DNA from: Romanomermis culicivorax
Taxonomy: Eukaryota; Nematoda; Enoplea; Mermithida; Mermithidae
Direction: 5' to 3'
NCBI GenBank assembly: GCA_963922205.1
Contig: CAWUHX010000166.1
Location: 738,019-802,018, forward strand
DNA: 64,000 bases
The notes below the pieces were generated by a model. It searched no databases and had not been told where the DNA came from. It saw nothing but the letters and a program-made list of their open reading frames with translations. Of the stretch, positions 24,901 through 36,000 are shown piece after piece. Each line of letters opens with the position of its first letter. Position 1 is the stretch's first letter. Made by a program: the position numbers and the translations under genes.

Positions 24901-27900
24901 TTAGATATATAAACAAGCTTTGTAGACCCATGTTGGACCACCTTGAAATCTTACCCAATGCAGTACCGTAACCAGTAGTTGCCAAAGACCCGGTGTTACA
25001 ATGCGTTAGAATATTCAGCCGTTTCTTTTTGTCCAAACCGATCCTCTTTGCGCCATTTATAGATATCAGTTTATTGATTTTTTTATCTTTTTCGTAAATC
25101 TCTTCAATTTTTTCGATAATCCTACAAAAAACGACGACCAAATATCATGAATGTGAGCGGATCATAGCGTCCAGCAGTTTCCCAAACCGAAATTCCTTGA
25201 CTTTTTCAGCCTTCATAACCCTTTCGAGAAAATTTTCGAGGTTTTTTAAACGTTATTTGGTTCCTCGACAATGTAGAATAGTGTAAGAATGTTCCCATGT
25301 AAACAAAAATCGAATATTTTTACTCTAAAATGCTGGGCTGGTATTGCCGAAAGAGGAGTAGACTAAACTCGAAGCAGTATTAAACAGCAGAGCAAACTAG
25401 GACTATCAAGTCCAGGATTATGTCGACTTTGCTCCACTCCTAGTTTGCTCCTCATTTGCTACATGGTTCGTATTGCCGAAGAAAGAGCAATCCTGGACTA
25501 GGCACTCCTGGACTAAACTATACGTATTTCTATTTATAGTACACTCGCTGACGTGCGTGGCGTGAAATATCGTGGGAACTAGCATGAGTACTATACATAC
25601 AATAATTATGGATACAAACATACAAAACGAAGGTAGTGTAGTTGTAGTAGTGTCAGTGTGTTATATTTTGAAATTTGAGTAATGTCTGCCGATAAACGAT
25701 CGTCAAATTTTTCTACTGAAGAAACGTTTTTACTCGTTGAATGTATCGCCCAAAATTTTGAAATTCTGGAAAATAAGAAAACTGATGCAGTTTCAAATGG
25801 ATCAAAAAAGAGAGTTCGGCAAAGAATTGAAAAAGTTTTTGAGAAGGATCCTAATTGTCAAGATAGGAATATTCATCAGTTGGAAGTGAAGTGGAAAGGC
25901 CTCAAAGCGGTAAGTTTATTGTAATAGCCATGAATTCTCAAAAAATTGGCAACGTCAATTTCATGCACCACATCTTCCAAATCTTCCATTAACTCAACAG
26001 CCTCCATTATTACACACACTAAATAGGACTTATTACTGATTTAATACTACCCCTATCAGGATTAAAAGAGTGGACTAAATCGGCAATATTTGCACCTCGT
26101 TTGATCCGCTTTTAGTCCACTCCTCTTTCGGCAATACCGACAAGGAGGAAATTTTAATACTGCTCCACTCTTGCGCTAGGTTTGCTACAGGTTTAGTTCG
26201 ACTTTACTCCTGGACTGCTTTAATACTGGTTTACTCCTCTTTCGGCAATACCAGCCCTAGGTTTTTGTACTTTCAAAATGTGGGGGTACAAACGGGTACT
26301 CAAGGACGAGGGCCAATATGAGATTAAAATTTTGTAGATTTGTGATAAAACAGTCTACTTCCGCGGTAGTTGACAGGGAGGGGTTAGAGAAGAACATAGG
26401 GCGAAATTTTCATAAGCCGAAGTCGAAATTTTCCGAGCCAGGAGTTTAAAATGCAAAACTTGCATATAAAAATTACGCTACATTTATGGGGTTTTATGGT
26501 TCTGGAGCAGAGGTCCCCAAGGTCGAAAATTTAGGTAGGGGTAAAATCGTAAATTTTAAGGGTAGTATACTTGAAATATGCCGTGACCTTTTTTTTTTTT
26601 TTTTTTTTTTTTGCTCCCAACTTTTTGCCAAGGAGGGGGGGTTGTAGTACTCTAACCACATAGAACTTACATAAATAAATAATGCCCCTACTTTATGCTT
26701 TTTACAGTCAAACTACTATTTCAACTCCAAATCATGCAACTTTAATGCAGTAATTATATGTACAGAATATTCACACTTTGAAGACTGCTATGCCAACTTA
26801 TTCCTGCACATTTCAAGAATCGGGCACAACATACATCTGGAAACATTGTTTCAACCAGCATCTTCAGCAGTATGGGCTTATCCCATCGCTGATTAGGCTT
26901 GGAACAGTGCTTCCAATTGAAAGTCCTGATGCTGAATGTGACTTTAGTATTATTAATCCCATTAGACTATGAACTACAAGTTTGAAACCAAATACCTCTC
27001 GTGATCCACATCAACAGACCTCACATGTCTCAACTCATAGCAGGAAAGTATGCCACAGCTTGGGTAACCATTTGCACACAGAAGACCCAACGCAGAAGTG
27101 GGGAAAAGGAAAGGAGAGCATGAAGAGGCAGAATTTTAAGAACATAATGTTTTACTTCCCAAGAGGCGATTTTTTGATAAATCACATATACATAAGTCAT
27201 TATTTCATCTCCCAATTATATTTATAATGATTTCCTACAAGTAGTGTATATTAATGTGCTGATATCCTTTCCTGAAAATCGCTATATGATACGGAAGTTG
27301 CATACTTTCCCATTATGATTTGCTCAGTAAATGTGTCAAAAAGAGCAATGAGTAATTCCTCAGAATCACACATTCTGCAATTTTTCTCGAATTAGTATAA
27401 CCTACTGGGGAGAGGATGAAGTCTACCAAAATTTTTTGGTATAGTGAGCTGTTTTTATGGGGGTAGTAAATGAATTTTCAAATCTAAGACGGGGGTAATA
27501 CCCCCCCCCCCCATACCCCCCCCCCCCATGGGGTGCTCTGTTCTGGAGCCACAAAAATTGTTTTCAAGACAGTCTAATTCACGTAGGAAAGTAAATCTTA
27601 ATCGGATAGGATACTACTACTGAACATAAAAACAGTGACATGACACTTCAGCTTGTCGGGAATGCCCGCGTCTCAGAATAAATATTAAAATCTGAGTTTG
27701 GAAAAAGTTTTCTGATCACAGAACTAGTGAACTTGCTAGAATGGACATTAATTGACTCTAAAACGTGTATAATTTAATGCATATTCTGAAATGAATAAAG
27801 ACGACAACCAGCAAGGTAATTTCAGATGTCTGAAACCGATATAAGAATGGTACGTGATGAAGTGAAGCTATGACTCGAAAGATGGTATCAGTCATGACTA

Positions 27901-28312
27901 ATGTTCATTCGACGCGTTGTGCCGGAAAATTTAGTTATTGTTCTAAAAAGCCCCAGACTTCTGTATGGTCTCCAACTTTCCCGAATCCTTTCCAATTTCT
28001 CTAAATTCTCTAGGTTTTTGAAAGTTTGCTGGACACTCTTGTGTATATGTAATTGAACATGCTTCTTTACTTCATTCGCATGTCTGCACCGTTACACTTG
28101 CCAGAGTCGACGAGATGAGAAGCGTATTTTTTAATTTGTTCGCCAACATTTTTTAGATTAACAGCAGTTGGTCGACTAGTGTATAGGTAGTCGACTTTTT
28201 GACGAATTTTGATCAATATATCGCTAGGCGTACAGTATTTTTCCGGATTCCGTATAATTTCGATGACCAATGATAAACAGCCTACAATTGCTATAGCAGG
28301 GGCACCTCTCAC
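18845..28312 (-). CDS. MRI1: Methylthioribose-1-phosphate isomerase, exons 2 to last
   Basis: MRI1 converts 5-methylthioribose-1-phosphate to the ribulose form in the cytosolic methionine salvage pathway. Five minus-strand exons join with matching phases: 28071..28312, 24955..25121, 22331..22519, 19439..19653 and 18845..18988, giving 318 codons plus stop. Signatures in order are [22 protein letters not shown], the catalytic-Cys motif [55 protein letters not shown] with the catalytic Asp, and [14 protein letters not shown]. Length from VRGAP to the end is close to that of the human protein. The first exon (about 45 residues with the family's GSLxILDQLLLP motif) was not found in 28313..29363. 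It may lie upstream of the retrotransposon at 29364..44045 or be too diverged to see. No frameshift or missing catalytic residue was found. Confidence 0.95.
19439..19653 (-). CDS. MRI1: MRI1 exon with the catalytic aspartate
   Basis: Acceptor TATTTTTAG; donor GTAATT. Phase 1 in, phase 0 out (215 nt). It contains [20 protein letters not shown], with the general-acid Asp of the family, and the later KIEERPPNE motif. Confidence 0.94.
20387..21386. mobile_element. 1-kb CAGGC-ended TIR element in an MRI1 intron, hAT-like
   Basis: CAGGCTTTTTTAG at the left and its inverse (AAAAAAAGCCTG) at the right. Both ends carry subterminal TGGCTCC/GGAGCCA motifs. The flanking 8-mers AAGTGAAA and AATTGAAG agree at six of eight positions, which would fit an old hAT-type duplication. 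Inside, minus ORF 20764..21165 (133 aa) has no domain I recognise. The class call is tentative. Confidence 0.6.
22331..22519 (-). CDS. MRI1: MRI1 exon with [17 protein letters not shown]
   Basis: Acceptor TTCTTTAAG; donor GTAAAA. Phase 1 in and out (189 nt). It carries the substrate-binding TRP.NQG.RLT motif and ends in IVVG, which continues as ADRV in the next exon. Confidence 0.94.
23066..23200. repeat. Array of CAATTCGCCCCC-like units (C-rich strand)
   Basis: About nine imperfect units of (A/C)AATTCG(C/T)CCCC separated by a few variable bases. The inverted partner array is at 24425..24611. Confidence 0.85.
24059..24237. mobile_element. 179-bp hAT-type MITE with 8-bp target duplication
   Basis: CTGTAGAT occurs on both sides (24051-24058 and 24238-24245). 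The ends, GAGACTACCCC and GGGGACCTCTA, and the adjoining sequence match the two ends of the larger element at 26508..27540, in reversed orientation. It is an internally deleted relative. Confidence 0.8.
24425..24611. repeat. Inverted array of GGGGGCGAATTG units
   Basis: About a dozen imperfect units of GGGGGCGAATTG, opposite in orientation to the array at 23066..23200. The G runs of four or more are spaced closely enough that G-quadruplex formation is conceivable. Confidence 0.85.
24955..25121 (-). CDS. MRI1: MRI1 exon with the catalytic cysteine
   Basis: Acceptor TTTTTGTAG; donor GTAAGA at 24954-24949. It enters in phase 2 and leaves in phase 1 (167 nt). It encodes [20 protein letters not shown]; the Cys is the family's catalytic residue. 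Confidence 0.94.
25335..26257. mobile_element. Harbinger-like TIR element in an MRI1 intron
   Basis: GGGCTGGTATTGCCGAAAGA at the left end, with the exact inverse of its first 14 bases (GGCAATACCAGCCC) at the right; the similarity continues through GAGGAGTA.AC. Further inward copies of the GTATTGCCGA and GGACTAAAC motifs occur near 25470 and 26090-26140. It carries a Myb/SANT-type exon (25682..25909), typical of PIF/Harbinger elements, but no transposase. The flanks show no clean 3-bp duplication. Confidence 0.72.
25682..25909 (+). CDS. Myb/SANT-like DNA-binding exon of the Harbinger-like element
   Basis: The ORF from the ATG at 25682 encodes [20 protein letters not shown], then a basic stretch ([13 protein letters not shown]) and [11 protein letters not shown]. 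This pattern of Trp and hydrophobic helices matches Myb/SANT-like domains (Myb_DNA-bind_5 type) found in Harbinger accessory proteins and domesticated relatives. It ends at a good donor (GCG then GTAAGTT) in phase 0, so it was probably a first exon. No following exon or DDE transposase is visible before the right TIR. Function inferred: binding to the element's ends. Confidence 0.65.
26508..27540. mobile_element. hAT-type element with perfect 8-bp target duplication and transposase relic
   Basis: TTCTGGAG stands on both sides (26500-26507 and 27541-27548). The ends CAGAGGTCCCC and GGGGTGCTCTG are imperfect inverted repeats of the hAT type. Inside are a 22-base T run near 26590, a degenerate hAT C-terminal region (26778..27110), and C-rich runs near the right end. 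It is internally deleted and non-autonomous. Confidence 0.85.
26778..27110 (+). pseudogene. Relic of a hAT transposase C-terminal dimerisation region
   Basis: [20 protein letters not shown] resembles the hAT C-terminal motif of the form LP.SS.D.ER.FS..N.IK. After a stop the homology continues as LKPNT and, in a shifted frame, as [16 protein letters not shown], like the family's LM.ISI.GP...F. It has a stop and a frameshift, so it is not functional. Confidence 0.6.
28071..28312 (-). CDS. MRI1: MRI1 exon with VRGAPAIA and SRPTAVNL motifs
   Basis: Acceptor TTCTTTAG precedes GTGAGAGGTGCC; donor GTAAAG follows at 28070. It enters in phase 0 and leaves in phase 2 (242 nt), coding for the N-terminal helical part of the isomerase. 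Confidence 0.93.
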
Positions 28313-28629
28313 CTAAAGAATTAATAATGGTTACAGGTTGAGAATTCACCACAAAAATTGAATGGGTATTTTCTTACGAATGCTCCGAAAGCGAGAGACT
28401 CATCTAAAATTGTTATATTACGGTAACTGAAACAAACGATTCGATTTTTCAGATTCAACATCAAAATTATTCAATATATGCCAGTGTGCTCGAACTTTAC
28501 GTATGACTTGACGAGTCGTGACATGGGATTGACTATCTTTTTGTTCACGAGTACTTTTGAAAGACATTAAAAAATATGAGTGAATGATAATCAGGAAATA
28601 TAATTTGAAATAAGAATATTGAACCAATT

Positions 28630-28861
28630 GTATTCCATTCATTTTGAAATGATAGATGCAGCGAGGTCGCAACCATACTTGTATTTGAAATTATGGAATG
28701 CTCGTTGACTCTATACAATAAATATTTCCTTCATTTTTCCTTAGTGATCTCTCTTTTTCTAATATTTGGAGATTATCGAGGTTGACTTTCTAATCTCAAG
28801 TAACGCTGCGTCTGCCGAAACTCCGACCGCTGCATCGATCATTTCGAACAGAATGGAGTAC
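28630..28861. repeat. MITE family A, copy 2
   Basis: The best-preserved copy. Left end GTATTCCATTCATTTTGAAA then TGATAGATGCAGCG; the right end is its near-perfect inverse, CGCTGCATCGATCATTTCG then AACAGAATGGAGTAC. About 230 bp, without coding capacity. Confidence 0.75.
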
Positions 28862-29046
28862 AGTATTCATAAATACACACAGTAATTATTTTATTCGAAT
28901 AGCGTACGAAATTTTAACACATACATAGAGCTGTGTTGGGCAGAAGACCTACAAACAAGCAAAGCATTCTACCCTGAATAGTTAGATACTACGAGCCTTC
29001 TGAGCATATTTCTTGACACACCCTGTACAAGAAACAGATTTATAAA

Positions 29047-29213
29047 ACTGGGGCCGTATTCATAAAGGAGGCTAAAGTCTACAGTCTATAGACTGAGCTA
29101 AAGTCTATAGACCAGTCTACATATAGACCGGGCTAAAGTCTGTATTCATAAAAAAAATTTTTGGCTGTCTAAATGTAGACCGGTCTATAGACTTTAGCCC
29201 GCTAGAAAAAGAC
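29047..29213. repeat. Self-complementary repeat cluster GCTAAAGTCTATAGAC
   Basis: At least three direct copies and one inverted copy of GCTAAAGTCTATAGAC-like sequence, plus two copies of GTATTCATAAA, within about 165 bp. This could fold into long hairpins. It is probably a small MITE. Confidence 0.6.
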
Positions 29214-29363
29214 TTGTAGAAATTCCGATATTACTAATATAATCAAATATTAGTAGCCTTAACTCTATAAATAATTAAGATATAAGTTTTTGAAAGACGT
29301 TTTTGGGTTGGTCTCAAGGAGATCCACAGATCAATGCCCAGTTTGCCGCATTCTGGAACAAAA

Positions 29364-29981
29364 TGTTGGGCACCCTGTTGATGCCAATTTCGTGTGGGGA
29401 AATCGACATGCAAATCGACGACAGGGACGACCAGCGGCGCAGACATTTGCATAGAATGGAGCGCCACCAAAAGACCAAAAAGATAGTGAAAAATCATTGT
29501 TCACTATATTTCGATTTTTATTATATTTTCGTTACTTTGCTGGCGTCCCTAAATAAAGTTCCCAGCAATTCGTCTTTATTTTGCATATATTTCTTCTGTG
29601 GTCAATCCACATTTTTTATTATTGCGTCGGAAATATTGATTTACATATTTGTTGTTTATTATTTAGGATTTGTTATCGAACGTCGAAGGCGGAGGGCCAG
29701 AGGCCCAGGCGCCGGCTTACATCAAGTAAGTTCTGGGAAACCCCTTTCGGGTTATACCCAAGTAAGTTTATCCCTGAGGGGATTCCTTGTCTCATCTAGG
29801 AGACTGCGGAGGACCTTGGTAAGGCCCCCGTATTTAGAACAAAGTTTATCTTTGTTGTGGTAGGTCTGGGGACAAACGGACTGTTGCACAGATCACCGAG
29901 GCTTAGCCAAGGTGTCAGTTCTAACAGGTCAGTTCAGACCCAATCTTTTCTTACGCCTCTTAAGGAAAGACCTGCACAACA
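29364..29981 (+). repeat. 5' LTR, 618 bp
   Basis: Starts TGTTGGGCACC and ends GCACAACA (TG...CA). It contains an AATAAA signal at 29552 and two GTAAGT donor-like sites at 29726 and 29762. It aligns end to end with 43426..44045. Confidence 0.95.
29552..29557 (+). promoter_or_regulatory. AATAAA polyadenylation signal in the 5' LTR
   Basis: AATAAA in the context CCTAAATAAAGTTCC, present at the same LTR position at 43615 in the 3' LTR, where it would act. Confidence 0.55.
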
Positions 29982-29983
29982 AG

Positions 29984-30000
29984 TGGTGGCTTTTAACTCC
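29984..30000 (+). other. Primer binding site
   Basis: TGGTGGCTTTTAACTCC starts two bases after the LTR. The TGG start fits pairing to a tRNA CCA end. One base differs in the degenerate copy. The tRNA is not identified. Confidence 0.7.
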
Positions 30001-30077
30001 TTACCACGGAACTTCGTAGTCAGACTAGGAGAAAAGAAAATCCTCCAGGTTTCTACAGAAGGTTAGCAGGATTTAAA

Positions 30078-33000
30078 ATGCCTAACGAAAGGATACCGAG
30101 AGGTAATACTTTACGCAGATCACCACCCAGAGTGGCGAGTGCTGGGAATCTAGTCAATTTGGGAGACGGAGATCAGCAACGGCATGCTGCTCCGGACCCA
30201 GTGATCCCAGATCAAACTCCCGCGAGGGTTCAACCATTGCAACAAAATGCAATGCATTTTACGCCTCAAGATGCAGGCGTACCAATTGACCGACCGCCAG
30301 CGATTGCCATCGATCCGCAGGAGGCAGGCCCGGCGAATCCGAACCCAGACGCCGATGGACCGCCGCAGCCAAATTTCAAAAGGTCACCGCCGCCAAAGGT
30401 CGAATTAGCAGGACCAAAGAGGGACGTCGTTACGCCCGAAATTCGACCAAATTTCGAAGAAAGGGACCCCGAAATCGATCAAAGATTAGAGAGGATTCCC
30501 CAGGAACAAGAGCGATTCCAACCGCAGGAAAGAGCTCCCGAGATGTCCAATCAGGAGTTGGCGACGCAGCTACGCGAGTTGAAAGGGACCGTCGAAGCCT
30601 TGTTCGACATAATCGCAAATGCCGCCACAGAGGACAACAAAAGGGAAGCCGACAGGCGCCGACAGGAGCCGGATAGACAGGTTAGACCATGTAATAGGGG
30701 TGCAGAAAGAGACAACCGTCTCGCCGCTGAAATAAATGCAGGCGCAGGGCCTAGTAATAGGCCTGATATTGATGAAGGGCAAAGGCTTAATTTTGAGCCC
30801 AAAAGTTGGAGAGGTCCAGCTAGAGATCTTCGATTCGAAGGAGCTGAGCAATCGGCAGACTTCAGGAATCAAAGTCAGATAGCTCCGCAGCATCCAACTT
30901 TAACTAGAGTGGTCTATGATGGTAGAGGAAATATAGTTGATCCAAATACCCTTAGACCAGATCAATTGGCATGTTTCCCATACAGGGATTACAGGTTTGA
31001 CAAAGACAATATGCCATCATATCAAGGAGGTGTACCACCTCAACGAGATCCAAATAGGGTTATGCTGCAATCCTTGAACTCTGATCTTGATCCAGTATTA
31101 ACAGCAGCTTATGATCAGAGGGAAGTGCCATCAAATAATTTGGCACAAGAGATTGTAGTCAGGAATATCGTTAAAGGTGTGTTACCCAAACTTTTAGATG
31201 AGGGTATGGTAAATCAGCAGGTGCTTAGCTTTTTAACAGCACTTGAAGGGGAATTCCGTAGGGATACACCCGAATCAGCTAAGTATGAAGCACTGCTGAG
31301 GCTTTCTAAAGGTAGACCGAAGGCTGTTGCAGGAGACAACATGACCTATAGGGAGGCCAGGAGAGCCATTATTAATGTCTTTGCACCTGAGTGCAACCTG
31401 GAAATGTTAACCAGGGAGTTGTTTGAGATCCAACAAAGACCCAATGAACAGGCCGTAGAGTTTTTAAAACGGGTCAGTATATTAGTGGAACTAGTTAAAG
31501 GTGATTTAGACTATCAGTCTAAACAGAGACTGATTATTGATACCTTTATTTACAAGAGTGATCCTACATTTCAGTCTGAACTGAAAAATTCAAAGCATAC
31601 CTTTAGAACCTGGTATGATCTTGCAGTAGAGGTTCATGATATTGAACGTAGGTACAAAAATGCCTTCCAGAGATATGGACCCAAGGGTACACAACAGGAT
31701 CCTATAGTAATTAATGAAGTAGGTATGCCTAGTGGGCATGATCCTGAAATTGCCGTAGTTGCTAGGAACCAGTCAGAAGGATATCAACAAGGCCAGAGGC
31801 AAAGGTTTCGGCAACCATATCAAACCGTAGGTAATCAGGTACAGGCCCAAACCCAAAGGTCAAGGAGTGATTCTCCTGAGATAGAGGAGATTCCAGTTCG
31901 GGAAGCCCCTAGGGCTCAGACCGAAAAAGGTAAGAAAGAATCTCTTCTATTGAAAATCTCAAAAGAGATGGTACAACTGGTCGAAAGGTTCGACCAACTC
32001 CAGCAAAAGGTTGATAACAGGCAAATGGAAAATCGGTCTGATGTGGCCATACCTAGTACCAGTCAGGGAGGTCAAGTTTCCCGAGATCCGACTAAGCCAT
32101 GGTGTGAGTTCCACAAGAACATAACACATAATACTGCAGACTGCAGGACATTGAGAGTATTGTCCGAGCGCAGGAGCAGAGGTAGAGCCAGCTTCCCTAC
32201 CTATAATAGGGGAGGCTTCAACACTTTTGCTAGAGGTAACTACAGAGGTAGAGGAGGTTACCCAAATGCCAACTTTAATAGCAGAGGTAGAGGTGCTTAT
32301 AATGTAGGCTATTCAGGTTATCAGGATAGCCACGAGAGTTACCAACAGAATTCAGATTATAATGAATTTCTGGAGTTTAAAAAGCAGAAGGAGCTGCAGA
32401 AGCAGTTCCAACAGATGCAGCAGTACCAACAGCAAGCTGCATTACAGCATCCTCAGCCTCCACAGGCTATTATGGGTCCGACTCAGACTCTTCAACAAGG
32501 TCAATTCACAAATCAGCCACCTCAGAAGGATTATTCGAGTGTTATGGTTGCAAGGCAATCTCAAATGAGTCCTTTAGGTGAAGTAAACCAGAGAGTGAGT
32601 TGCCCAAATGTTGTATTAGGTAGTATTGTGCAAATGAATGCAATTGCACCACAACCTGTAGTACCATCAGTACAAGTAATAAGGAGAGGCACACCAGCTA
32701 GTCCCCAGGAACAACATTTGCTGGATACGTACCCCAGAACAGCCCCATTCCACATTGAGGTTGTTATAGGAGGTCGTAAGACAATGGCTTTAATTGACAC
32801 AGGAGCTCAGTGCACTGTCATGTCGGCTAAGTTTTTGAAAGAAACTTTGGGCCCCGATTACACTGAATATCCCAGGATATTAAATGTTACTGTAGCCAAC
32901 GGTAAGACAGTCCAAGCCCATGGGTATATCCAATTTAGGATGGATACGTTGTGTGGACAGTTCCCCGTAAAAGCAATTGTAATTCCTGAAGCAGGTGAAA

Positions 33001-36000
33001 ATGTCATTGTAGGAACAGACTTTTTGGCTCATCCTCAGGTAGGAGCCATAATAGATTTCAGGAATAGGACGATGACGCTCAACAACCGTCAACAACGGAT
33101 ATACGTGACGCCCGACCAGCCCCAATCCAATTGTGGAGAGGTCATGACCACGAGCGCCGCGGAATCCATGATGAGCGCCGCCGACCAATACCAGCCAAAG
33201 ATTTGCCTGCTAAAGGTTTCGGTGCCAGTGGTGAGTGTGAATCCCATATACTTACCTAGTGGTACTGATATACTTCTGAGAGCAAAGCTTTGGGATAAGG
33301 TAGGCGAAAATCGCCTCAATGGAATCATAATAGAGTCTGAAGACAATGAAGAAAGGTTCCACATTGATAGTACCATAGTAGATGGTACAAAAGATGATTT
33401 TGTTGTTATGGTATCCAACAACACAGGATCAGGATGCCATCTGAAAAGAAATCAAATAATTGGCCATACTAATTCAGTGTTGTGTGATACTGATAACCAA
33501 GATCAACTTAAGGGGAAGATAGTTGAGGATTTGGAGAAGCTGCAAACTTGTGCAGTCCAGGCTAGACCTGATTCGACTCAAGTGGATGAGAAAGAGTTCA
33601 AGGAAGCCTTGTACAATATGCTAGCTAAATCCAACATACCATCAGAACAATTGGAACAAGCTTTACGGTGTCTCGCAAAATATAGAGACGTGTTCAGCTT
33701 GCCCAGTGATCCTCCAACTACTAGACCCTATTTGACCTGTAAAATAAATACAGGGGATGCAGCACCTGTGGCAAAAAGGTACCACAGGACTGCCATTAAT
33801 TTACGGCCGCATGTTCGTGAGCATGTGCAAGATATGCTCAAGAAGGGTGTAATTGAGCCATCAAAGTCGCCTTGGGCAGCTCCGTTATTTCTAGTAAGTA
33901 AAAAGGATGGTACCAAGCGACCAGTAGTGGACTTTAGGGGTATAAATGATGTTACCAAGGATGATAAGTATCCCATTCCTAGAATGGATGACTATCTAGA
34001 CTGTTTAGGTAAAGCCAAATTTTATACTACCCTAGATCTCAAATCAGGATATTGGCAAGTGCCAATGGATGAAGAAAGCAAGGAAAAAACTGCTTTCATA
34101 TGCCAAGAAGGGCTTTATCAATTTAAAGTCATGCCCTTTGGCCTAAAAAATGCGCCAGCCGAGTTCCAGCGTATGATGGAAAGAGTTTTGCATCCATATG
34201 TTTGGAAAATCTGTCTAGTCTATATAGACGATATAATTGTGTTCTCAAATACGTTTGAGGAACACTTAGTTAATTTAGAGCTAGTCCTGCAAGCTCTAAG
34301 AAAGGCTCACTTGACCTTGAAGCCAGAGAAGTGTGAATTCCTGCCTGAGAGAGTTCATTTTTTAGGACATATCTTAAATTCGGATGGAGTTTCCCCAGAT
34401 CCGAAAAAGGTCAAAGCTATAAATGATTTCCCATTCCCAGAATCTAAACGTAAACTGCAAAGGTTTCTAGGTATGTTGCAGTGGTGTAAAAAGTTCATAC
34501 CGGGTTTGGCTAAGCACGCCGAACCGTTGTACAAACTAACTGGGAAGAACTGTGTTTGGGAAGTCACGGAGGTTCACCATCAGGCTTTTAGGAGCCTGAA
34601 AGAAGCACTATTGTCAGTGCCATTCCTTAGGTATCCGGTTTTGGACGGGTCTGCGGACTTTGTCCTTCAGACAGATGCCAGCGGAACGGCACTAGGAGCA
34701 GTCCTTTACCAGGAGACCAAGTCAGACTGCTGGGTAATTGCTTATAATAGCAGAATTTTAAAGGCGGATGAGAAAAAGTGGTCAGCCACGGAAAGGGAGT
34801 GCTTGGCAATTGTGTATGGCTTGAAGTTATACAAGCACTACTTAGTAGGTCATAAAGTGATCATAAGAACTGATCACAAACCTTTATTATCTATGAAGGT
34901 TAACGCCATGACCAATGGTAAGTTGAAGAGATGGTACTCATTCATCTCTCAGTTCAACCATAAACTAGAGTATGTGCCTGGAAAACAAAATGCCATGGCA
35001 GACTTTTTGTCCAGGATGGATGAACCAGACGATCAAGCGGAGAAAATACCGCCAAAATGGGAACACATGTTCTCAGAGGGTAAACGAGAGTCTGAAAATC
35101 TGAAAGATCTTGAGGCACAGCTAATTGAGAAAAAACATCTCAATTTGGTAAAGAGATTCAGAATTCTGACAGATCGGAATCCTGAAGACGGTACTCCGTT
35201 ACATCTGGAGCCAAAAGGTAAGAAGAATCAGAGGACTGATATAAGTCCGAGATTCACCCAGATTTATCCAGAAGATTCTGAGGGTGATCCAGAATCAAAC
35301 TCGCCTGCAGACTTGGTAAATGCCGTAACTACAAGGAGCATGGCGAAAGAAGCGGACAAGAATAATCAGGCTCAGACCGAGCCTGACGGCAATCAGGTCA
35401 AAGATAAGGTAAGTAGGGGAAACCAGGACAAAGGTAAGGAAAAAAGAGTAACCTGGTTATACCCAGAAAAGGAACAAGAGTTTACTTTGGCAGACCCAAA
35501 GGAGAATGAATTACCAAAAGGGCTAATTAGAGATGATCTCATGGCCCTCTTGCAGAGAAAAGATCAGGTATTACAGCCATACTTTGATAGATTGGGTCCA
35601 AATGGGACAACCAAGTATCATAGTGGATTTTATATCCAAAATGAAGTGTTATACCGCGAAGCCGGACAGGGGTCGGACGATCAAGTGGTCGTCCCATCCT
35701 GCCTTAGGGACAATACTTTGCACCAGTACCACGGTGCCGTAATGATGACTCATCAGGGGTTCAAAAGGACCCTTGCTATGATCAAAAAACGGTTCTGGTG
35801 GCCTGGAATTGAAAAGGATGTCAGGCACTGGATCAAGTTTTGTCCAGTTTGTCAAATGGCTAATCAGGGAAACACAGAAATTCCACCACTGATACCAATT
35901 ATTCCACAAGGTCCTTTTGACATTGTATCAGTGGATATCGTGGGTATTTCTCCACTCAGTGAGAAGAGACCGTATGTCATAGTCTTTCAAGACTATTTTA

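Larger units (their letters stand above)
28313..29363. other. Stretch between the first visible MRI1 exon and the retrotransposon
   Basis: No MRI1 first exon could be recognised on the minus strand. It contains MITE family A copy 2 (28630..28861) and a cluster of self-complementary GCTAAAGTCTATAGAC motifs (29047..29213). A minus ORF at 28418..28672 has no known domain. Confidence 0.5.

Noticed and set aside
28385..28430. Minus-strand frame with YRNITILDESLAFGAF as MRI1 first exon
   Set aside because: Only ILD resembles the family motif, the conserved stretch before VRGAPAIA is missing, and no start codon fits.
29303..29863. Plus ORF of 186 aa, and its partner at 43456..43926
   Set aside because: Both lie in the LTRs and are similar only because the LTRs are; indels break the frame relation, and there is no known domain.
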